From Bin75 sp965200435 (GTDB lineage: Bacteria; Nitrospirota; Nitrospiria; Nitrospirales; UBA8639), in the NCBI GenBank assembly GCA_965200435.1, contig OZ241337.1, positions 620,001 to 684,000 of the forward strand: a DNA stretch of 64,000 bases. The letters are read 5' to 3'. The first letter of the stretch is position 1. Each line of letters opens with the position of its first letter. Below, one piece after another: positions 43,148 through 52,433 of the stretch. Position numbers and translations under genes: made by a program. The notes beneath the pieces are model-generated. The model ran no database searches, was not told the DNA's origin, and was given only the letters and a program-made list of their open reading frames with translations.

Positions 43148-43717
43148 TTACGTCGGCATGCGGCGATTAAAACGATTCATGGCTTCTTGTACGCCGTGCA
43201 ACACAAAACAGGCCAGCCCTTCAACCGCTCTCGTCATAAGGGGGTGAAGGTCGTCCAACTCGGCTGGCGTAAACGAGGCCAACACAAAATCGGCAGGGTC
43301 CACGTCCGGTGCGGGACGGCCTATCCCTATTTTCAGGCGGGCGAATGCTTCGGTACCCAGAGCCATCACGATGGACCGCAAGCCCTTATGCCCGGCCGTG
43401 CCCCCTCCGGGTCTGATGCGAAGGCCGCCGATGGGCAGGCCCAAATCATCATGGACCACGATGACGTCCTGCGGCCTGACGTCAAGCGCCGTCACGAATT
43501 CTTCCACGGCCTCACCGGACACGTTCATGAACGTCAAAGGAAACCCCAGGGCAACGGGGCAACCGTGTACTCGACCGGTTCCCCGTTGCGTCAAGCCGTT
43601 GGGGTGTAACGGAATAGACCACTCGGACGCCGCTTGCGCCACGACACGTTGTCCGACATTATGACGCGTCGCAACGTACGCAACGCCCGGATTCCCAAGT
43701 CCGATAATAACGCGCAA
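43148..43717 (-). CDS. pth: Peptidyl-tRNA hydrolase
   Basis: Recycles tRNAs from abortive peptidyl-tRNA. 189 residues. IIGLGNPGVAYVATRHNVG with the catalytic His, FPLTFMNVSGEAV with the Asn, VVHDDLGLPIGGLRIRPGGGTAGHKGLRSI with the Asp. Starts 3 nt after the rplY stop, so the two are coupled; rplY-pth is a frequent pair. Confidence 0.97.
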   Translation of the reverse strand: MRVIIGLGNPGVAYVATRHNVGQRVVAQAASEWSIPLHPNGLTQRGTGRVHGCPVALGFPLTFMNVSGEAVEEFVTALDVRPQDVIVVHDDLGLPIGGLRIRPGGGTAGHKGLRSIVMALGTEAFARLKIGIGRPAPDVDPADFVLASFTPAELDDLHPLMTRAVEGLACFVLHGVQEAMNRFNRRMPT

Positions 43718-43720
43718 GAG

Positions 43721-44392
43721 TTATTGAGGGGGGTCACTGGGGTTGGCAGGGGTCGTCGTCGCGGGTCCCGGCGCGCCTGCAGTTGGCGCGGCTTCCGCAG
43801 TCAGCATGGCGGTCAATTTCTCATCGGAAATAGGCACGGTCACGTTGACCACCATTCCATCGGGGGCATCAAGAATCTTGATGCCTTCGGCGACTTGAAG
43901 ATCCCGGACGTGAATGCCCTGATTGATTTCCAAGGCCGACGTATCCACGTCGATTTGGTCGGGAATGACACGGGGCAGGCATTCGACGTGCAATTCTCTC
44001 ATCGGTTGATTCATCACGCCCTTGTCACGCTTGACTCCGATGGGCACGCTCCCCGTGATGGAAACCGGTACTTTCACGCGAACCGGTTTATCCATCGACA
44101 CTTCCAATAAATCGACGTGTAAAATCGATCCTTCAAGAGGATCGCGTTGCACGTCCTGAATGACGGCGATCCGTTGTTGCACGGCCTCGTCACCTTGAAG
44201 CGACAAGGAGATCAGCGCCGTACTCCCGGCTTGAGCCACCAAAATGTTCTGAATCGCCTTGGGGTCAAGTTGGATCAAATGTGAAGTCCCCTGCCCATAA
44301 AGCACGGCCGGGATCTGGCCTCCCCGCCGGATCGCACGGGCCACCCCTTTTCCTGATTGCGTTCGGCTTTTTGCTTCAGCGACAAACTCCAT
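43721..44392 (-). CDS. rplY: Ribosomal protein L25, general stress (CTC) form
   Basis: 5S rRNA-binding protein. 223 residues: an L25 domain (KGVARAIRRGGQIPAVLYGQG), then the TL5/CTC C-terminal beta domain (KVPVSITGSVPIGVKRDKGVMN ... LEINQGIHVRDLQV) and a disordered Ala/Pro/Thr tail. The two-domain form is usual outside enterobacteria. Lies between prs and pth. Confidence 0.95.
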   Translation of the reverse strand: MEFVAEAKSRTQSGKGVARAIRRGGQIPAVLYGQGTSHLIQLDPKAIQNILVAQAGSTALISLSLQGDEAVQQRIAVIQDVQRDPLEGSILHVDLLEVSMDKPVRVKVPVSITGSVPIGVKRDKGVMNQPMRELHVECLPRVIPDQIDVDTSALEINQGIHVRDLQVAEGIKILDAPDGMVVNVTVPISDEKLTAMLTAEAAPTAGAPGPATTTPANPSDPPQ

Positions 44393-44525
44393 AATACTCC
44401 CCCATGTCTGCTCTCCCGATATTCAGCGCCGACGTTCCTCGCTTCGCCGATAACCCAGAACATCCGGGATCTTCCGGTGGATGCAGTCTGCTATTCTACC
44501 GGTCTTCTTATCAAATAAAAAGAGA

Positions 44526-45467
44526 TCAGTCGAACAACGAGGTGACTGATCGCTCCTCGTGTATTCGCCTGATGGCTTCCCCGAGGAGGGGAGCCACCGA
44601 CAGGATGCGAATTTTTGAACATACCTGATCTTTGCCTTGAAGGGCGATCGAATTTGTGGCCACCACCTGCGCCAGCGAGGATTGTTCAACCCGTTCGATC
44701 GCGGGACCGGAGAGCACGGGATGGGTGCATACGCCCCAGACCAAGGAGGCCCCATTTTCCACACAGGCCTTGGCAGTTTCCACAATGGTACCGGCCGTAT
44801 CGATCATATCATCCAGCAAGACAACATGGCGATCACTCACGTCTCCGATAATATTCATCACCTGGGCCTGGTTGGGACCTTCCCGACGTTTGTCGACGAT
44901 CGCCAGATTCGCTTCCAACCGTTTGGCAAAAGCCCGTGCGCGTTCGACCCCGCCGGCATCCGGCGAGACCACGACGACCTCTTTCAATTGACTTTTCTTG
45001 ACGTACTCCAACAACACCGGCCTGGCATAGAGATGATCGACCGGAATATTAAAAAATCCCTGAATGGGGCCGGCGTGCAGATCCATGGTCAGAACCCGAT
45101 GCGCCCCGGACGTGGTAATCAGGTCAGCCATCAGCTTGGCACTGATCGGAACACGCGGTTGATCTTTTCGATCCTGGCGCCCATAGCCGAAATACGGAAT
45201 CACAGCCGTGATGCGATAGGCAGAGGACCGTTTGAGCGCATCCAACATAATCAACAGTTCCATGACGGAAGTATTGACCGGATGGCAACAGGACTGAATG
45301 ACGAACACGTCCCCTCCCCGAACGTTTTCTTCGACTTTGACTCGGATTTCGCCATCGCTGAAGGTCGAGACCACCGCCTGAGACAACGGCACGCCCATGT
45401 AGGCGCTGATCTCGTTCGCGAGAAGCGGATTGGAGTTTCCGGCAAACAACTTTAGGGCATCGGTCAT
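44526..45467 (-). CDS. prs: Ribose-phosphate pyrophosphokinase
   Basis: Makes PRPP for purine, pyrimidine, His and Trp synthesis. 313 residues. FSDGEIRVKVEENVRGGDVF, YFGYGRQDRKDQPRVPISAKLMA and the PRPP loop VVLLDDMIDTAGTIVETA are diagnostic of class I enzymes. I chose the ATG giving MTDALKLFAGNSN; a GTG two codons upstream is possible. ispE-prs-rplY-pth is a common order. Confidence 0.96.
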   Translation of the reverse strand: MTDALKLFAGNSNPLLANEISAYMGVPLSQAVVSTFSDGEIRVKVEENVRGGDVFVIQSCCHPVNTSVMELLIMLDALKRSSAYRITAVIPYFGYGRQDRKDQPRVPISAKLMADLITTSGAHRVLTMDLHAGPIQGFFNIPVDHLYARPVLLEYVKKSQLKEVVVVSPDAGGVERARAFAKRLEANLAIVDKRREGPNQAQVMNIIGDVSDRHVVLLDDMIDTAGTIVETAKACVENGASLVWGVCTHPVLSGPAIERVEQSSLAQVVATNSIALQGKDQVCSKIRILSVAPLLGEAIRRIHEERSVTSLFD

Positions 45468-45546
45468 GAGCACGATTCCAAGGGCGGCGTGAAAAAAGGA
45501 CGGAAGAAATTCTTGTACCCTTATTTAGGCCATCCACGGAGGGTTG

Positions 45547-46488
45547 TCAACAACGCTGCACGTCCGGAGACGACGTCCGGCCCTCCGGGGCCTCCTCCAG
45601 CACGCCACGGTGGAGAGACGGCCCGACGACAATCTGATATTTCGGGGTTCCGGCAAACGCCTCTTTGGCACGGATGGCCTCATCCTGCTTTCGAAACACC
45701 CCAAACACGGTCGACCCGCTCCCGGACAAGAGCGCGCCCTCGGCTCCCATGGCCAGTAACGTTTTCTTGACGTCGGCCAAGACGGGATAGTCGCCGAACA
45801 GAACGGCCTCGAAATCATTCTCCATCCTAGCCAGAATCCGGCTCCAGGAAACGGACGACGCGCGTTCGATCGATTTCAGGTCTTCAGGCACGGGAGGAAC
45901 CGTCGGCCTCATTTCATCCATGCGCCGGAACGCCTGACCCGTGTTGATCGGGAACCCCGGATTCACCAGCACGAACCACCGGACGCCTTCAAGGGTTTTC
46001 GGAACAATCCGCTGACCCCATCCATGAATAACGGCAGTCGGTGCCTCGATGAAAAAGGGCACGTCACTTCCCAAAGTTTGGCCCAAGGCAGCCATCTCGG
46101 CGTTGGTCCAGCCGAGATCTAACAGACGATTGAGGCCCAGCATGGTCGTCGCGGCGTCACTGCTCCCACCGCCGAGACCTGCCTCAACCGGAATGCGTTT
46201 GATCAATTTCAAGTCCACCCCCAGAGCAACGCCCGCCCGCCGTAACACCAATTCGGCGGCCCGATACGCCAGGTTGTCGGCCGGCGCCGACAGGGCGTTC
46301 TCGGAACATTCGAGACGAACCCCTTGAAACGCGTCCGTGACCCGAACCGTCAATTCATCAGCCACCCCGACCGTTTGCATGAACGACCACAACGCATGAT
46401 ACCCATTGGGAAGTCGATCAAAAATCTTGAGAATGAGGTTGACCTTGGCCGGCGGATGCAGCAGCAGAGATCGATCCACGGTACCCAT
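45547..46488 (-). CDS. ispE: 4-diphosphocytidyl-2-C-methyl-D-erythritol kinase IspE
   Basis: GHMP kinase of the MEP isoprenoid pathway. About 313 residues. PAKVNLILKIFDRLPNGYH at the N-terminus, ATP loop PVEAGLGGGSSDAATTM, GSDVPFF and LSGSGSTVFGVF are all present. The start is uncertain: an in-frame upstream start adds 12 residues; the ATG used gives MGTVDRSLLLHPPAK. No tRNA lies between ispE and prs, unlike in some bacteria. Confidence 0.93.
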   Translation of the reverse strand: MGTVDRSLLLHPPAKVNLILKIFDRLPNGYHALWSFMQTVGVADELTVRVTDAFQGVRLECSENALSAPADNLAYRAAELVLRRAGVALGVDLKLIKRIPVEAGLGGGSSDAATTMLGLNRLLDLGWTNAEMAALGQTLGSDVPFFIEAPTAVIHGWGQRIVPKTLEGVRWFVLVNPGFPINTGQAFRRMDEMRPTVPPVPEDLKSIERASSVSWSRILARMENDFEAVLFGDYPVLADVKKTLLAMGAEGALLSGSGSTVFGVFRKQDEAIRAKEAFAGTPKYQIVVGPSLHRGVLEEAPEGRTSSPDVQRC

Positions 46489-46554
46489 GAGGCACTCATA
46501 ACAACCCGCCAGACCCGTTTGCAACCACGCGGCAGGGACCTCACCCTCAAGAGA

Positions 46555-47766
46555 TCAGTCAAATACGGAAGGCATCGAGAAAATCGGCAGATACATGGCC
46601 ACGACAATAAACCCGATGCCGATACCCCACACGACGATGATCAACGGCTCCAGCACGGCGGTGAACGCGGCGACGTCGCGGTCCACTTCACGCTCGTACA
46701 GGTCCGAGATTTTTCCCAGGGCCACATCGAGACTTCCCGTGACCTCACCGACCCCGACCATGTTCGAGACTAATCGAGGAAACATCCCGGACCGTTCCAG
46801 CGGTTCTGCCAGGGTCTGTCCTTCGCGAATACTCGATCCCGCTTTCTCCAACGCCCGTTCCATGCACCGCAATCCGGCCACCTTTTGGGCAATTTCCAGG
46901 CTGCGTAGAATCGGCACGCCACTTCCTAACAGCACGCTCATTGTCCGCGTGACGTGTACGACAGCCACGTTCCGCCACAGCTTCCCCACCAACGGGACGC
47001 GAAGAACGACATCCTCGATGATCCGTTGCCCGGCTATGGTCTTTGCCCACAGGCGTCCCCCCAGGCCCAAACCGGCGACTCCGAGGAAGACCGCCACCCA
47101 ATGATCCTGGGACCAACGACTCACCGCCAACACCACGGCCGTCGGCCAAGGCAGCGCGTCACCCCAATCGGCGAACATGGTGGCAAACATGGGAATCACC
47201 CACATAAGCAATACCCCGAGCACGAGCGTGGCCACGCTCACGACGAGCAGGGGATAGGCCAACGCCAGATTCACCTGTTGTCTGAGCCGCACCACTTTGT
47301 CCAAATGCTCGGCCAGCCGGGCGAACGTCTCGTCCAAGGTCCCGCTTTCCTCCCCGGCCTCCACCATACTGACGTACCAAGGAGTGAACACCGCGGGGTG
47401 TGCCTGAAACGCACCGGCAAGGGACGATCCTGACTCCACCTTCTGCTTCACGGCACGGATCACCGCTTGAAAGGACGAAGACGGCGCTTGCGACGCCAGC
47501 ATCTCGAGATTCTGCGAAAGGGGAACCCCAGCTTTGATCAGGGCCTCGAGTTGATAGGTAAACACCATCAAGTCTTTTGGGGAGACGCGGGTCGTTCCCA
47601 GAAAGGACCACCATTCGACCGGAGAGGGGGGTTTTTCCCGGATACGGGTGACAAACAGGTCTCGTTGGCGAAGAGCCCGCAGGACGGCGCTTTGGTCAAC
47701 GGCCTCCATCTCTCCCCGCCGGACGACTCCCTGCCGGGTTTTCACACGATAGACGAACGTCGGCAT
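46555..47766 (-). CDS. Type II secretion / type IV pilus inner-membrane protein (GspF/PilC)
   Basis: 403 residues. MPTFVYRVKTRQGVVRRGEMEA is the family N-terminus; two GspF domains repeat the pattern FTYQLEALIKAGVPLSQNLE / VTRTMSVLLGSGVPILRSLE, with membrane segments near 170-195, 215-235 and 375-400 (IIVVWGIGIGFIVVAMYLPIF). Platform protein that couples the ATPase to pseudopilus or pilus assembly. Directly downstream of the ATPase gene (41 nt). Whether it serves secretion or pili cannot be decided; no pilin or secretin gene is in the window. Confidence 0.9.
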   Translation of the reverse strand: MPTFVYRVKTRQGVVRRGEMEAVDQSAVLRALRQRDLFVTRIREKPPSPVEWWSFLGTTRVSPKDLMVFTYQLEALIKAGVPLSQNLEMLASQAPSSSFQAVIRAVKQKVESGSSLAGAFQAHPAVFTPWYVSMVEAGEESGTLDETFARLAEHLDKVVRLRQQVNLALAYPLLVVSVATLVLGVLLMWVIPMFATMFADWGDALPWPTAVVLAVSRWSQDHWVAVFLGVAGLGLGGRLWAKTIAGQRIIEDVVLRVPLVGKLWRNVAVVHVTRTMSVLLGSGVPILRSLEIAQKVAGLRCMERALEKAGSSIREGQTLAEPLERSGMFPRLVSNMVGVGEVTGSLDVALGKISDLYEREVDRDVAAFTAVLEPLIIVVWGIGIGFIVVAMYLPIFSMPSVFD

Positions 47767-47807
47767 GATCAGGCACCGTTCAAGAAACAGGGCGTCTTCT
47801 TACGGGA

Positions 47808-49628
47808 TCAATCCTCAGTGGATACACTCACCACCCCTTCAACAGTGGTGAGCCCTTCCTTGATTTTGTCCAACCCGCTTCGTCGAATGGTTGTTAAGCC
47901 ATCGGCCAGTGCTTGTTGCTTAAGTTGATCGGCGTTTTGCCGCTCAAGAATACGGGACCGAAAACTCTCGGAAAGCGGCAAGACCTCAAAAAGACCGATA
48001 CGCCCTTTATAGCCGGTCCCATGGCACGCGACACAACCTTGCCCGCGCACCGGGGCTACGGTCGGCGTCTCTGCCTCGGTGAAGCCCAGATCGCAAAGCT
48101 GTTTTCTCGAAAAACGGTCATCAGGCTGTTGGCAACCCGGGCAGATGCGACGCACGAGCCGTTGTGCCACGATGACGCTGACCGATGAAGCCACCATGAA
48201 GGGATCGACGCCCATCTCAAGCAACCGCGTCACCGCCAGAACCGCATCATGCGTATGCAAGGTGGACAGCACCCGATGTCCGGTCAGGGCAGCCCGGATT
48301 GCAATTTGCGCGGTTTCTAAATCCCGGATTTCGCCGACCATCATAATATCCGGATCCTGCCTGAGAAAAGCCCGCAGGATCTGGGCAAAGCCCAGACCGA
48401 TCTCTTCCTTGATCTGGACTTGCGTGATGCCGATGAAATGGTATTCTACCGGATCTTCGACCGTGACGATATTCACGTCAGGTGTATTCAACACTTGCAG
48501 TGCGGAATACAGCGTGGTGGTCTTTCCACTCCCCGTCGGACCGGTCACCAGAATCATCCCATGCGGACGCTCCAAGGCTGTCAGAAACATCTCGGTGCCA
48601 GTCGCATCCAACCCCAAGGCCGGCAGGTCGACCAGTTGCCCAGCCCGGTTCAGCAAGCGAAGCACGGCTTTCTCCCCGTGCAGGGAAGGTAACACCGAAA
48701 GACGAACATCGACGGTCCGCTTGGGTCCCAACTCCAACGTCATGCGTCCATCCTGTGGAAGGCGGCGTTCGGCAATATCCAAATGTGAAAGGATCTTGAG
48801 TCGAGAAATCACGGCATTCCGCAACCCCAGGGAATAGGTCATCGCCGTATGCAACACGCCATCCAGCCGAAACCGCACGCGCACCGCGCTCTCATAGGGT
48901 TCCAGGTGCACGTCGCTCACACCCGTGCCGGCGGCGCGCTCAAGAATCGTCTGGGCCAAGCGGGCGACGGGGGACTCCTCTTCAACCAACGCCTCGGAGC
49001 CCGCTTCCGACTGTGCGTACCGGAGACTCGACGACGCCGTGTCCAACAACGCCCTCATCTCTTCAGACTGCAAGATCGAATCGACTCTGTGGACGTTGCG
49101 CAAAGAATCTTCGGAAGACGGGGGACCGTGGAGGCGGAGAGGGGAATCCGCGGCATGCATGCTCGCGGGCGAAGAGGAGCCGCCGGGCCGACTATGATCC
49201 TGTCGCTGATATAACGACTGAATACATCGGCGAATATCAGACTCCAAAGCGATCACCGGCATCACTTGCAACTCGGTACGAAACCGGACTTCATCCAACA
49301 CATGGAGATTAGCTGGATCAGCCACGGCGACCGTCAACCGCCGACCGACTTTGTTCAACGGTACGGCCACGTGTTGCTGCGCCCAGCTCTGAGGCACACA
49401 GTTCGCAAGGTCCGGGGCAATCTCGGCAGGGAAGGGGTACGCCGTGGCCAATCCATACTGCTGTCCTAGAAACTTCAGCAACGTTTCTTCGGAAATGATC
49501 TGCTGTTCAAAGAGGATTTGGCCAAGAGGTTGACGGGTTGCCTGCTGTCGAGCCAACGCCTCCTGTAATTGAGCAGAGGTCACACAGCCGGCATCAAGCA
49601 GTAACTGGCCCAGGCGGGTATGCAGCAT
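47808..49628 (-). CDS. Type II secretion / type IV pilus assembly ATPase (GspE/PilB)
   Basis: 606 residues. N-terminal MshEN domain (LGQLLLDAGCVTSAQLQEAL ... ISEETLLKFLGQQYGL), then GspE core with Walker A VTGPTGSGKTTTLYSAL near 365-380, Asp box VEDPVEYHF, Walker B MMVGEIRDLETA and a zinc tetracysteine (CPGCQQ ... CVACHGTGYKG) near 505-545. All motor motifs look intact. An insertion of about 100 polar residues separates MshEN and the core. Drives pseudopilin or pilin polymerisation at the inner membrane. Confidence 0.93.
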   Translation of the reverse strand: MLHTRLGQLLLDAGCVTSAQLQEALARQQATRQPLGQILFEQQIISEETLLKFLGQQYGLATAYPFPAEIAPDLANCVPQSWAQQHVAVPLNKVGRRLTVAVADPANLHVLDEVRFRTELQVMPVIALESDIRRCIQSLYQRQDHSRPGGSSSPASMHAADSPLRLHGPPSSEDSLRNVHRVDSILQSEEMRALLDTASSSLRYAQSEAGSEALVEEESPVARLAQTILERAAGTGVSDVHLEPYESAVRVRFRLDGVLHTAMTYSLGLRNAVISRLKILSHLDIAERRLPQDGRMTLELGPKRTVDVRLSVLPSLHGEKAVLRLLNRAGQLVDLPALGLDATGTEMFLTALERPHGMILVTGPTGSGKTTTLYSALQVLNTPDVNIVTVEDPVEYHFIGITQVQIKEEIGLGFAQILRAFLRQDPDIMMVGEIRDLETAQIAIRAALTGHRVLSTLHTHDAVLAVTRLLEMGVDPFMVASSVSVIVAQRLVRRICPGCQQPDDRFSRKQLCDLGFTEAETPTVAPVRGQGCVACHGTGYKGRIGLFEVLPLSESFRSRILERQNADQLKQQALADGLTTIRRSGLDKIKEGLTTVEGVVSVSTED

Positions 49629-49656
49629 AAAACCCCACCACGAAACGCGGAACTCC

Positions 49657-50265
49657 TTATGAATCCTCGGCGTTGTTCAACCGATTCACTCCGCGGAAAA
49701 TATAATGCAGGCCGGACAGGACCGTCAGCAGACCCATCGTCAACGACAGGGGAAACAGGTTGACAGGGTCCACCTCTTGGGCGGTCAAGGCGAGCACCAG
49801 AATAATATAGGTCGCCTGAAACAGCGTCGTGGCTTTACCCAAAAACGTGGGTGAGGCATCGATGGTCGTATGGGTGAGATGCGCCAACAGCGTACCGGTG
49901 AGTAAAATGGCGTCACGACTCACGACCAGGATGACACTCCACACCGGGACCATGTCCAACAGGGAGAATGTCACGAACGTCGTCATCAGCAACAGCTTAT
50001 CCGCCAACGGGTCGAGGTAGGCTCCAAATGGCGTTTTCTGATTGGCGATACGGGCGATCGTGCCATCCAGCGCATCGGTCAGAGCCGCTATAATTAACGT
50101 GATCAGGGCATACTCCATGTGTCCATAGACCAAAAACCCGACAATGAGCGGGATCAACAGGATCCGGAGAATCGTGAGGCTATTGGGGATATTTAATGGG
50201 ACCACACCCCCAATGGGGAAGCGTGCCTCTATCACGTCTGTTCCCGAGGCTGGTTTGGAAATCAC
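49657..50265 (-). CDS. pgsA: CDP-diacylglycerol-glycerol-3-phosphate phosphatidyltransferase-like
   Basis: 202 residues with four or more membrane segments. The CDP-alcohol phosphotransferase motif is complete: DALDGTIARIANQKTPFGAYLDPLADK. Starts at a GTG with AGGGAGGAA 5 nt upstream; the extra ~25 N-terminal residues before NIPNSLTILRI are unusual for PgsA. First step of phosphatidylglycerol synthesis is likely; a different CDP-alcohol transferase is possible. Just upstream of the secretion ATPase. Confidence 0.88.
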   Translation of the reverse strand: MISKPASGTDVIEARFPIGGVVPLNIPNSLTILRILLIPLIVGFLVYGHMEYALITLIIAALTDALDGTIARIANQKTPFGAYLDPLADKLLLMTTFVTFSLLDMVPVWSVILVVSRDAILLTGTLLAHLTHTTIDASPTFLGKATTLFQATYIILVLALTAQEVDPVNLFPLSLTMGLLTVLSGLHYIFRGVNRLNNAEDS

Positions 50266-50437
50266 GAGTATTCCTCCCTAAAAAGTAAGACTAAGGATGA
50301 GAGGCGAGTAAGTCAACCGGAGAAAACCATTTTTCTCAAGTCCCTGGGCAACACCCGACTAAACGGCATGGTTGAAGGTTTCGACTCTCCTCCCTATAAT
50401 TATCAGACTGGGACATGAAAAGGAAGGATCACCCTGC

Positions 50438-50752
50438 ATGAGTACCTTGCCGCTGTCGTTTCGGTTACGCAATGCCGTGATCGAAAAACACCAATTGGAA
50501 GGCACCGATCCAAGCGATCGTTATTTTAACCGCATGGTGCCGGTCAAGCACGTGAACCGTGGCTATACGGCCAGCATGATGTATGAAGCATTGGTGACGG
50601 AAAGCAGGGCTCACCAGACTGTGAGCGGAGCCGTCACGGAAATTGTGAACAAACTTCGTCACTTGGGCTTTACACGCATGCGGACACGGTTGAATTTCAA
50701 GGGACAAAAATATCTGGCCGAAAAAGAATCGTGGGTCGAGTATCCCGACTGA
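50438..50752 (+). CDS. Small basic protein of unknown function
   Basis: 104 residues. AGGAAGG precedes the ATG by about 10 nt. No family recognised. The sequence is hydrophilic and basic, with SDRYFNRMVPVKHVNRGYTASM and a predicted helix VSGAVTEIVNKLRHLGFTRMR followed by LNFKGQKYLAEKESW. No signal, no membrane segment, no cysteines. Transcribed alone on the plus strand between pgsA (divergent) and a serine hydrolase (convergent). Its good start region and codon structure argue that it is real. Confidence 0.6.
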   Translation: MSTLPLSFRLRNAVIEKHQLEGTDPSDRYFNRMVPVKHVNRGYTASMMYEALVTESRAHQTVSGAVTEIVNKLRHLGFTRMRTRLNFKGQKYLAEKESWVEYPD

Positions 50753-50797
50753 CCCGCCTCCTCCTCGAACGGGTTGTGCCCACGCTTCTCCGACCCG

Positions 50798-51904
50798 TCA
50801 CCTCCCACCCCATTCCCGATAGATCGCATCATGAATCCGCGGACGGAACGCCTGAATGGCTGTATTCGCCCGGGTCGGATGCACCCGATTGGACAAAATA
50901 ATGACCTCAAGCTCACTGGGCGGATCAATCCAGAGAGACGTACCCGTAAACCCCACGTGCCCAAACGCCCGTGAAGAAAACCGGGTGCCGGACAAGGAGT
51001 GGGCAGACGGGGTATCCCATCCCAATCCCCAAGAAGAAGTCTCGGATTGACGACGGGTGAACCGTTTCGCAAGAGCGGCATTCAACAAGCCGTCCCGGCC
51101 TTTTACCGCGTGAAGCCATGCGGCTGAAAGCTGGGCCACGGCGTGAGCCGTTCCGAACAGCCCGGCGTGCCCGGCGCTGCCTCCCAACGCATAGGCATTT
51201 TCATCATGCACTTCTCCGCACAGCAACCGATGTCTCCAACAATCCCATTCCGTGGGGACGATTTCCGCCGGATCCTGAAACGCCGATTCCACTCTATCCA
51301 CACTGATAAACGACAAAGATGTAATGCCCAAAGGCTCATAGATTCTTTGGCGACAATAGGCAGCCAAGGGCATCCCCGCGCACCGTTCGATGATGACGCC
51401 GAGCAGCATAAAGCCCAGGTCGCTGTACAGGCTTTGACTGCCCGGCGAATATTCGACCGATTCGCACGCAATAGCTCTCAGCAACGTGTGTACGCGTTGT
51501 TGGCGTTTTTCTTCATTACAGGGCGGTAACGCCGACGGGGCCAACCGTTCATAATAGGGCCGACAGGCCGGCAACCCCGCACAATGCGAAAGCAGTTGTC
51601 GAAGCGCTACGTCGGCAAAGGGACTCCCCTCCAATTCGGTCACCCATAGAGATACGGATTGGTCCAAATCCAGGCGACCGTCCTGGACCAAACACAACGT
51701 CGCCGTGCTCGTGGCCAAGGGTTTGGTTAAGGATGCCAAATCATAGATCGACTCACGGCAGACTGGCCGGTCGTCGGGTGGCGCCCCGCGGGTGCCAACG
51801 GCTTCATGAAACACGACGGTTCCGCAAGATCGCACCAGAGCGACCGCACCCGGGAAGACGTTTTCGTAGACGGCCTGTTGAAAGGCATGAAGGATGGAAT
51901 CCAT
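50798..51904 (-). CDS. Beta-lactamase-fold serine hydrolase
   Basis: 368 residues. The SxxK nucleophile motif is SLTK at 58-61 (YDLASLTKPLATS), the second motif is YSD (SLYSDLGFMLLG) where class C beta-lactamases have YxN, and HVG precedes TGTSLWIDP near the C-terminus. YSD is seen in esterase/peptidase-type members, so a cell-wall peptide or ester hydrolase is more likely than antibiotic resistance. No clear signal peptide, suggesting a cytoplasmic enzyme. A TTG 15 nt upstream is an alternative start; neither has a strong ribosome binding site. It ends the dcw-yggT run. Confidence 0.8.
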   Translation of the reverse strand: MDSILHAFQQAVYENVFPGAVALVRSCGTVVFHEAVGTRGAPPDDRPVCRESIYDLASLTKPLATSTATLCLVQDGRLDLDQSVSLWVTELEGSPFADVALRQLLSHCAGLPACRPYYERLAPSALPPCNEEKRQQRVHTLLRAIACESVEYSPGSQSLYSDLGFMLLGVIIERCAGMPLAAYCRQRIYEPLGITSLSFISVDRVESAFQDPAEIVPTEWDCWRHRLLCGEVHDENAYALGGSAGHAGLFGTAHAVAQLSAAWLHAVKGRDGLLNAALAKRFTRRQSETSSWGLGWDTPSAHSLSGTRFSSRAFGHVGFTGTSLWIDPPSELEVIILSNRVHPTRANTAIQAFRPRIHDAIYREWGGR

Positions 51905-52022
51905 GAAAGCACGAGTCAACGAGAAATCGAGCCGGGTGAGTGGAAGGGCCGCAAGGCCTCTCCCCCTGGAAGCATGACGCCACGTTCCTCGTCATAAGCG
52001 AACGTTCCGCATGATGACTGCG

Positions 52023-52319
52023 TCAATGCAACCTCAAGCCAATGTCCCGAATGGTTTGCACCACGGCATATTGCAAAAACATAATCAACAAAATGGCCAA
52101 AATGGGCGAGACGTCGATGTCTCCGAGCAAACCCACCCTGCGTCGGATGACGACTAGGACCGGGTCGGTTACCCTCGAGAGAAACTGGACGATCGGATTC
52201 CACGGATCGGGATTCACCCACGAAATCAGTGCCCGGACAATAATAAGCCACATATACAAAAACAGGACGGTATCGAGGACATAGGCCAGACCCTGCAAAA
52301 TATTACCGGCAACAAACAT
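52023..52319 (-). CDS. yggT: YggT family membrane protein
   Basis: 98 residues, two hydrophobic segments (about 12-30 and 72-90) around the family motif RALISWVNPDPWNPIVQFLSR-VTDPVL. Function unsettled; linked to osmotic resistance or divisome-associated loci (ylmG/sepF region) in other bacteria. Follows yggS by 114 nt. Confidence 0.92.
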   Translation of the reverse strand: MFVAGNILQGLAYVLDTVLFLYMWLIIVRALISWVNPDPWNPIVQFLSRVTDPVLVVIRRRVGLLGDIDVSPILAILLIMFLQYAVVQTIRDIGLRLH

Positions 52320-52433
52320 GGCCCCCTCTCTTCATCGCGTTCGTCGTCCATGTCACGGTTTCATTTGCCACGACGGGCGAACGGCTATCGGTGATTATCT
52401 CAGACATGCCCGCTCGACGGAACAGATCGCAGG

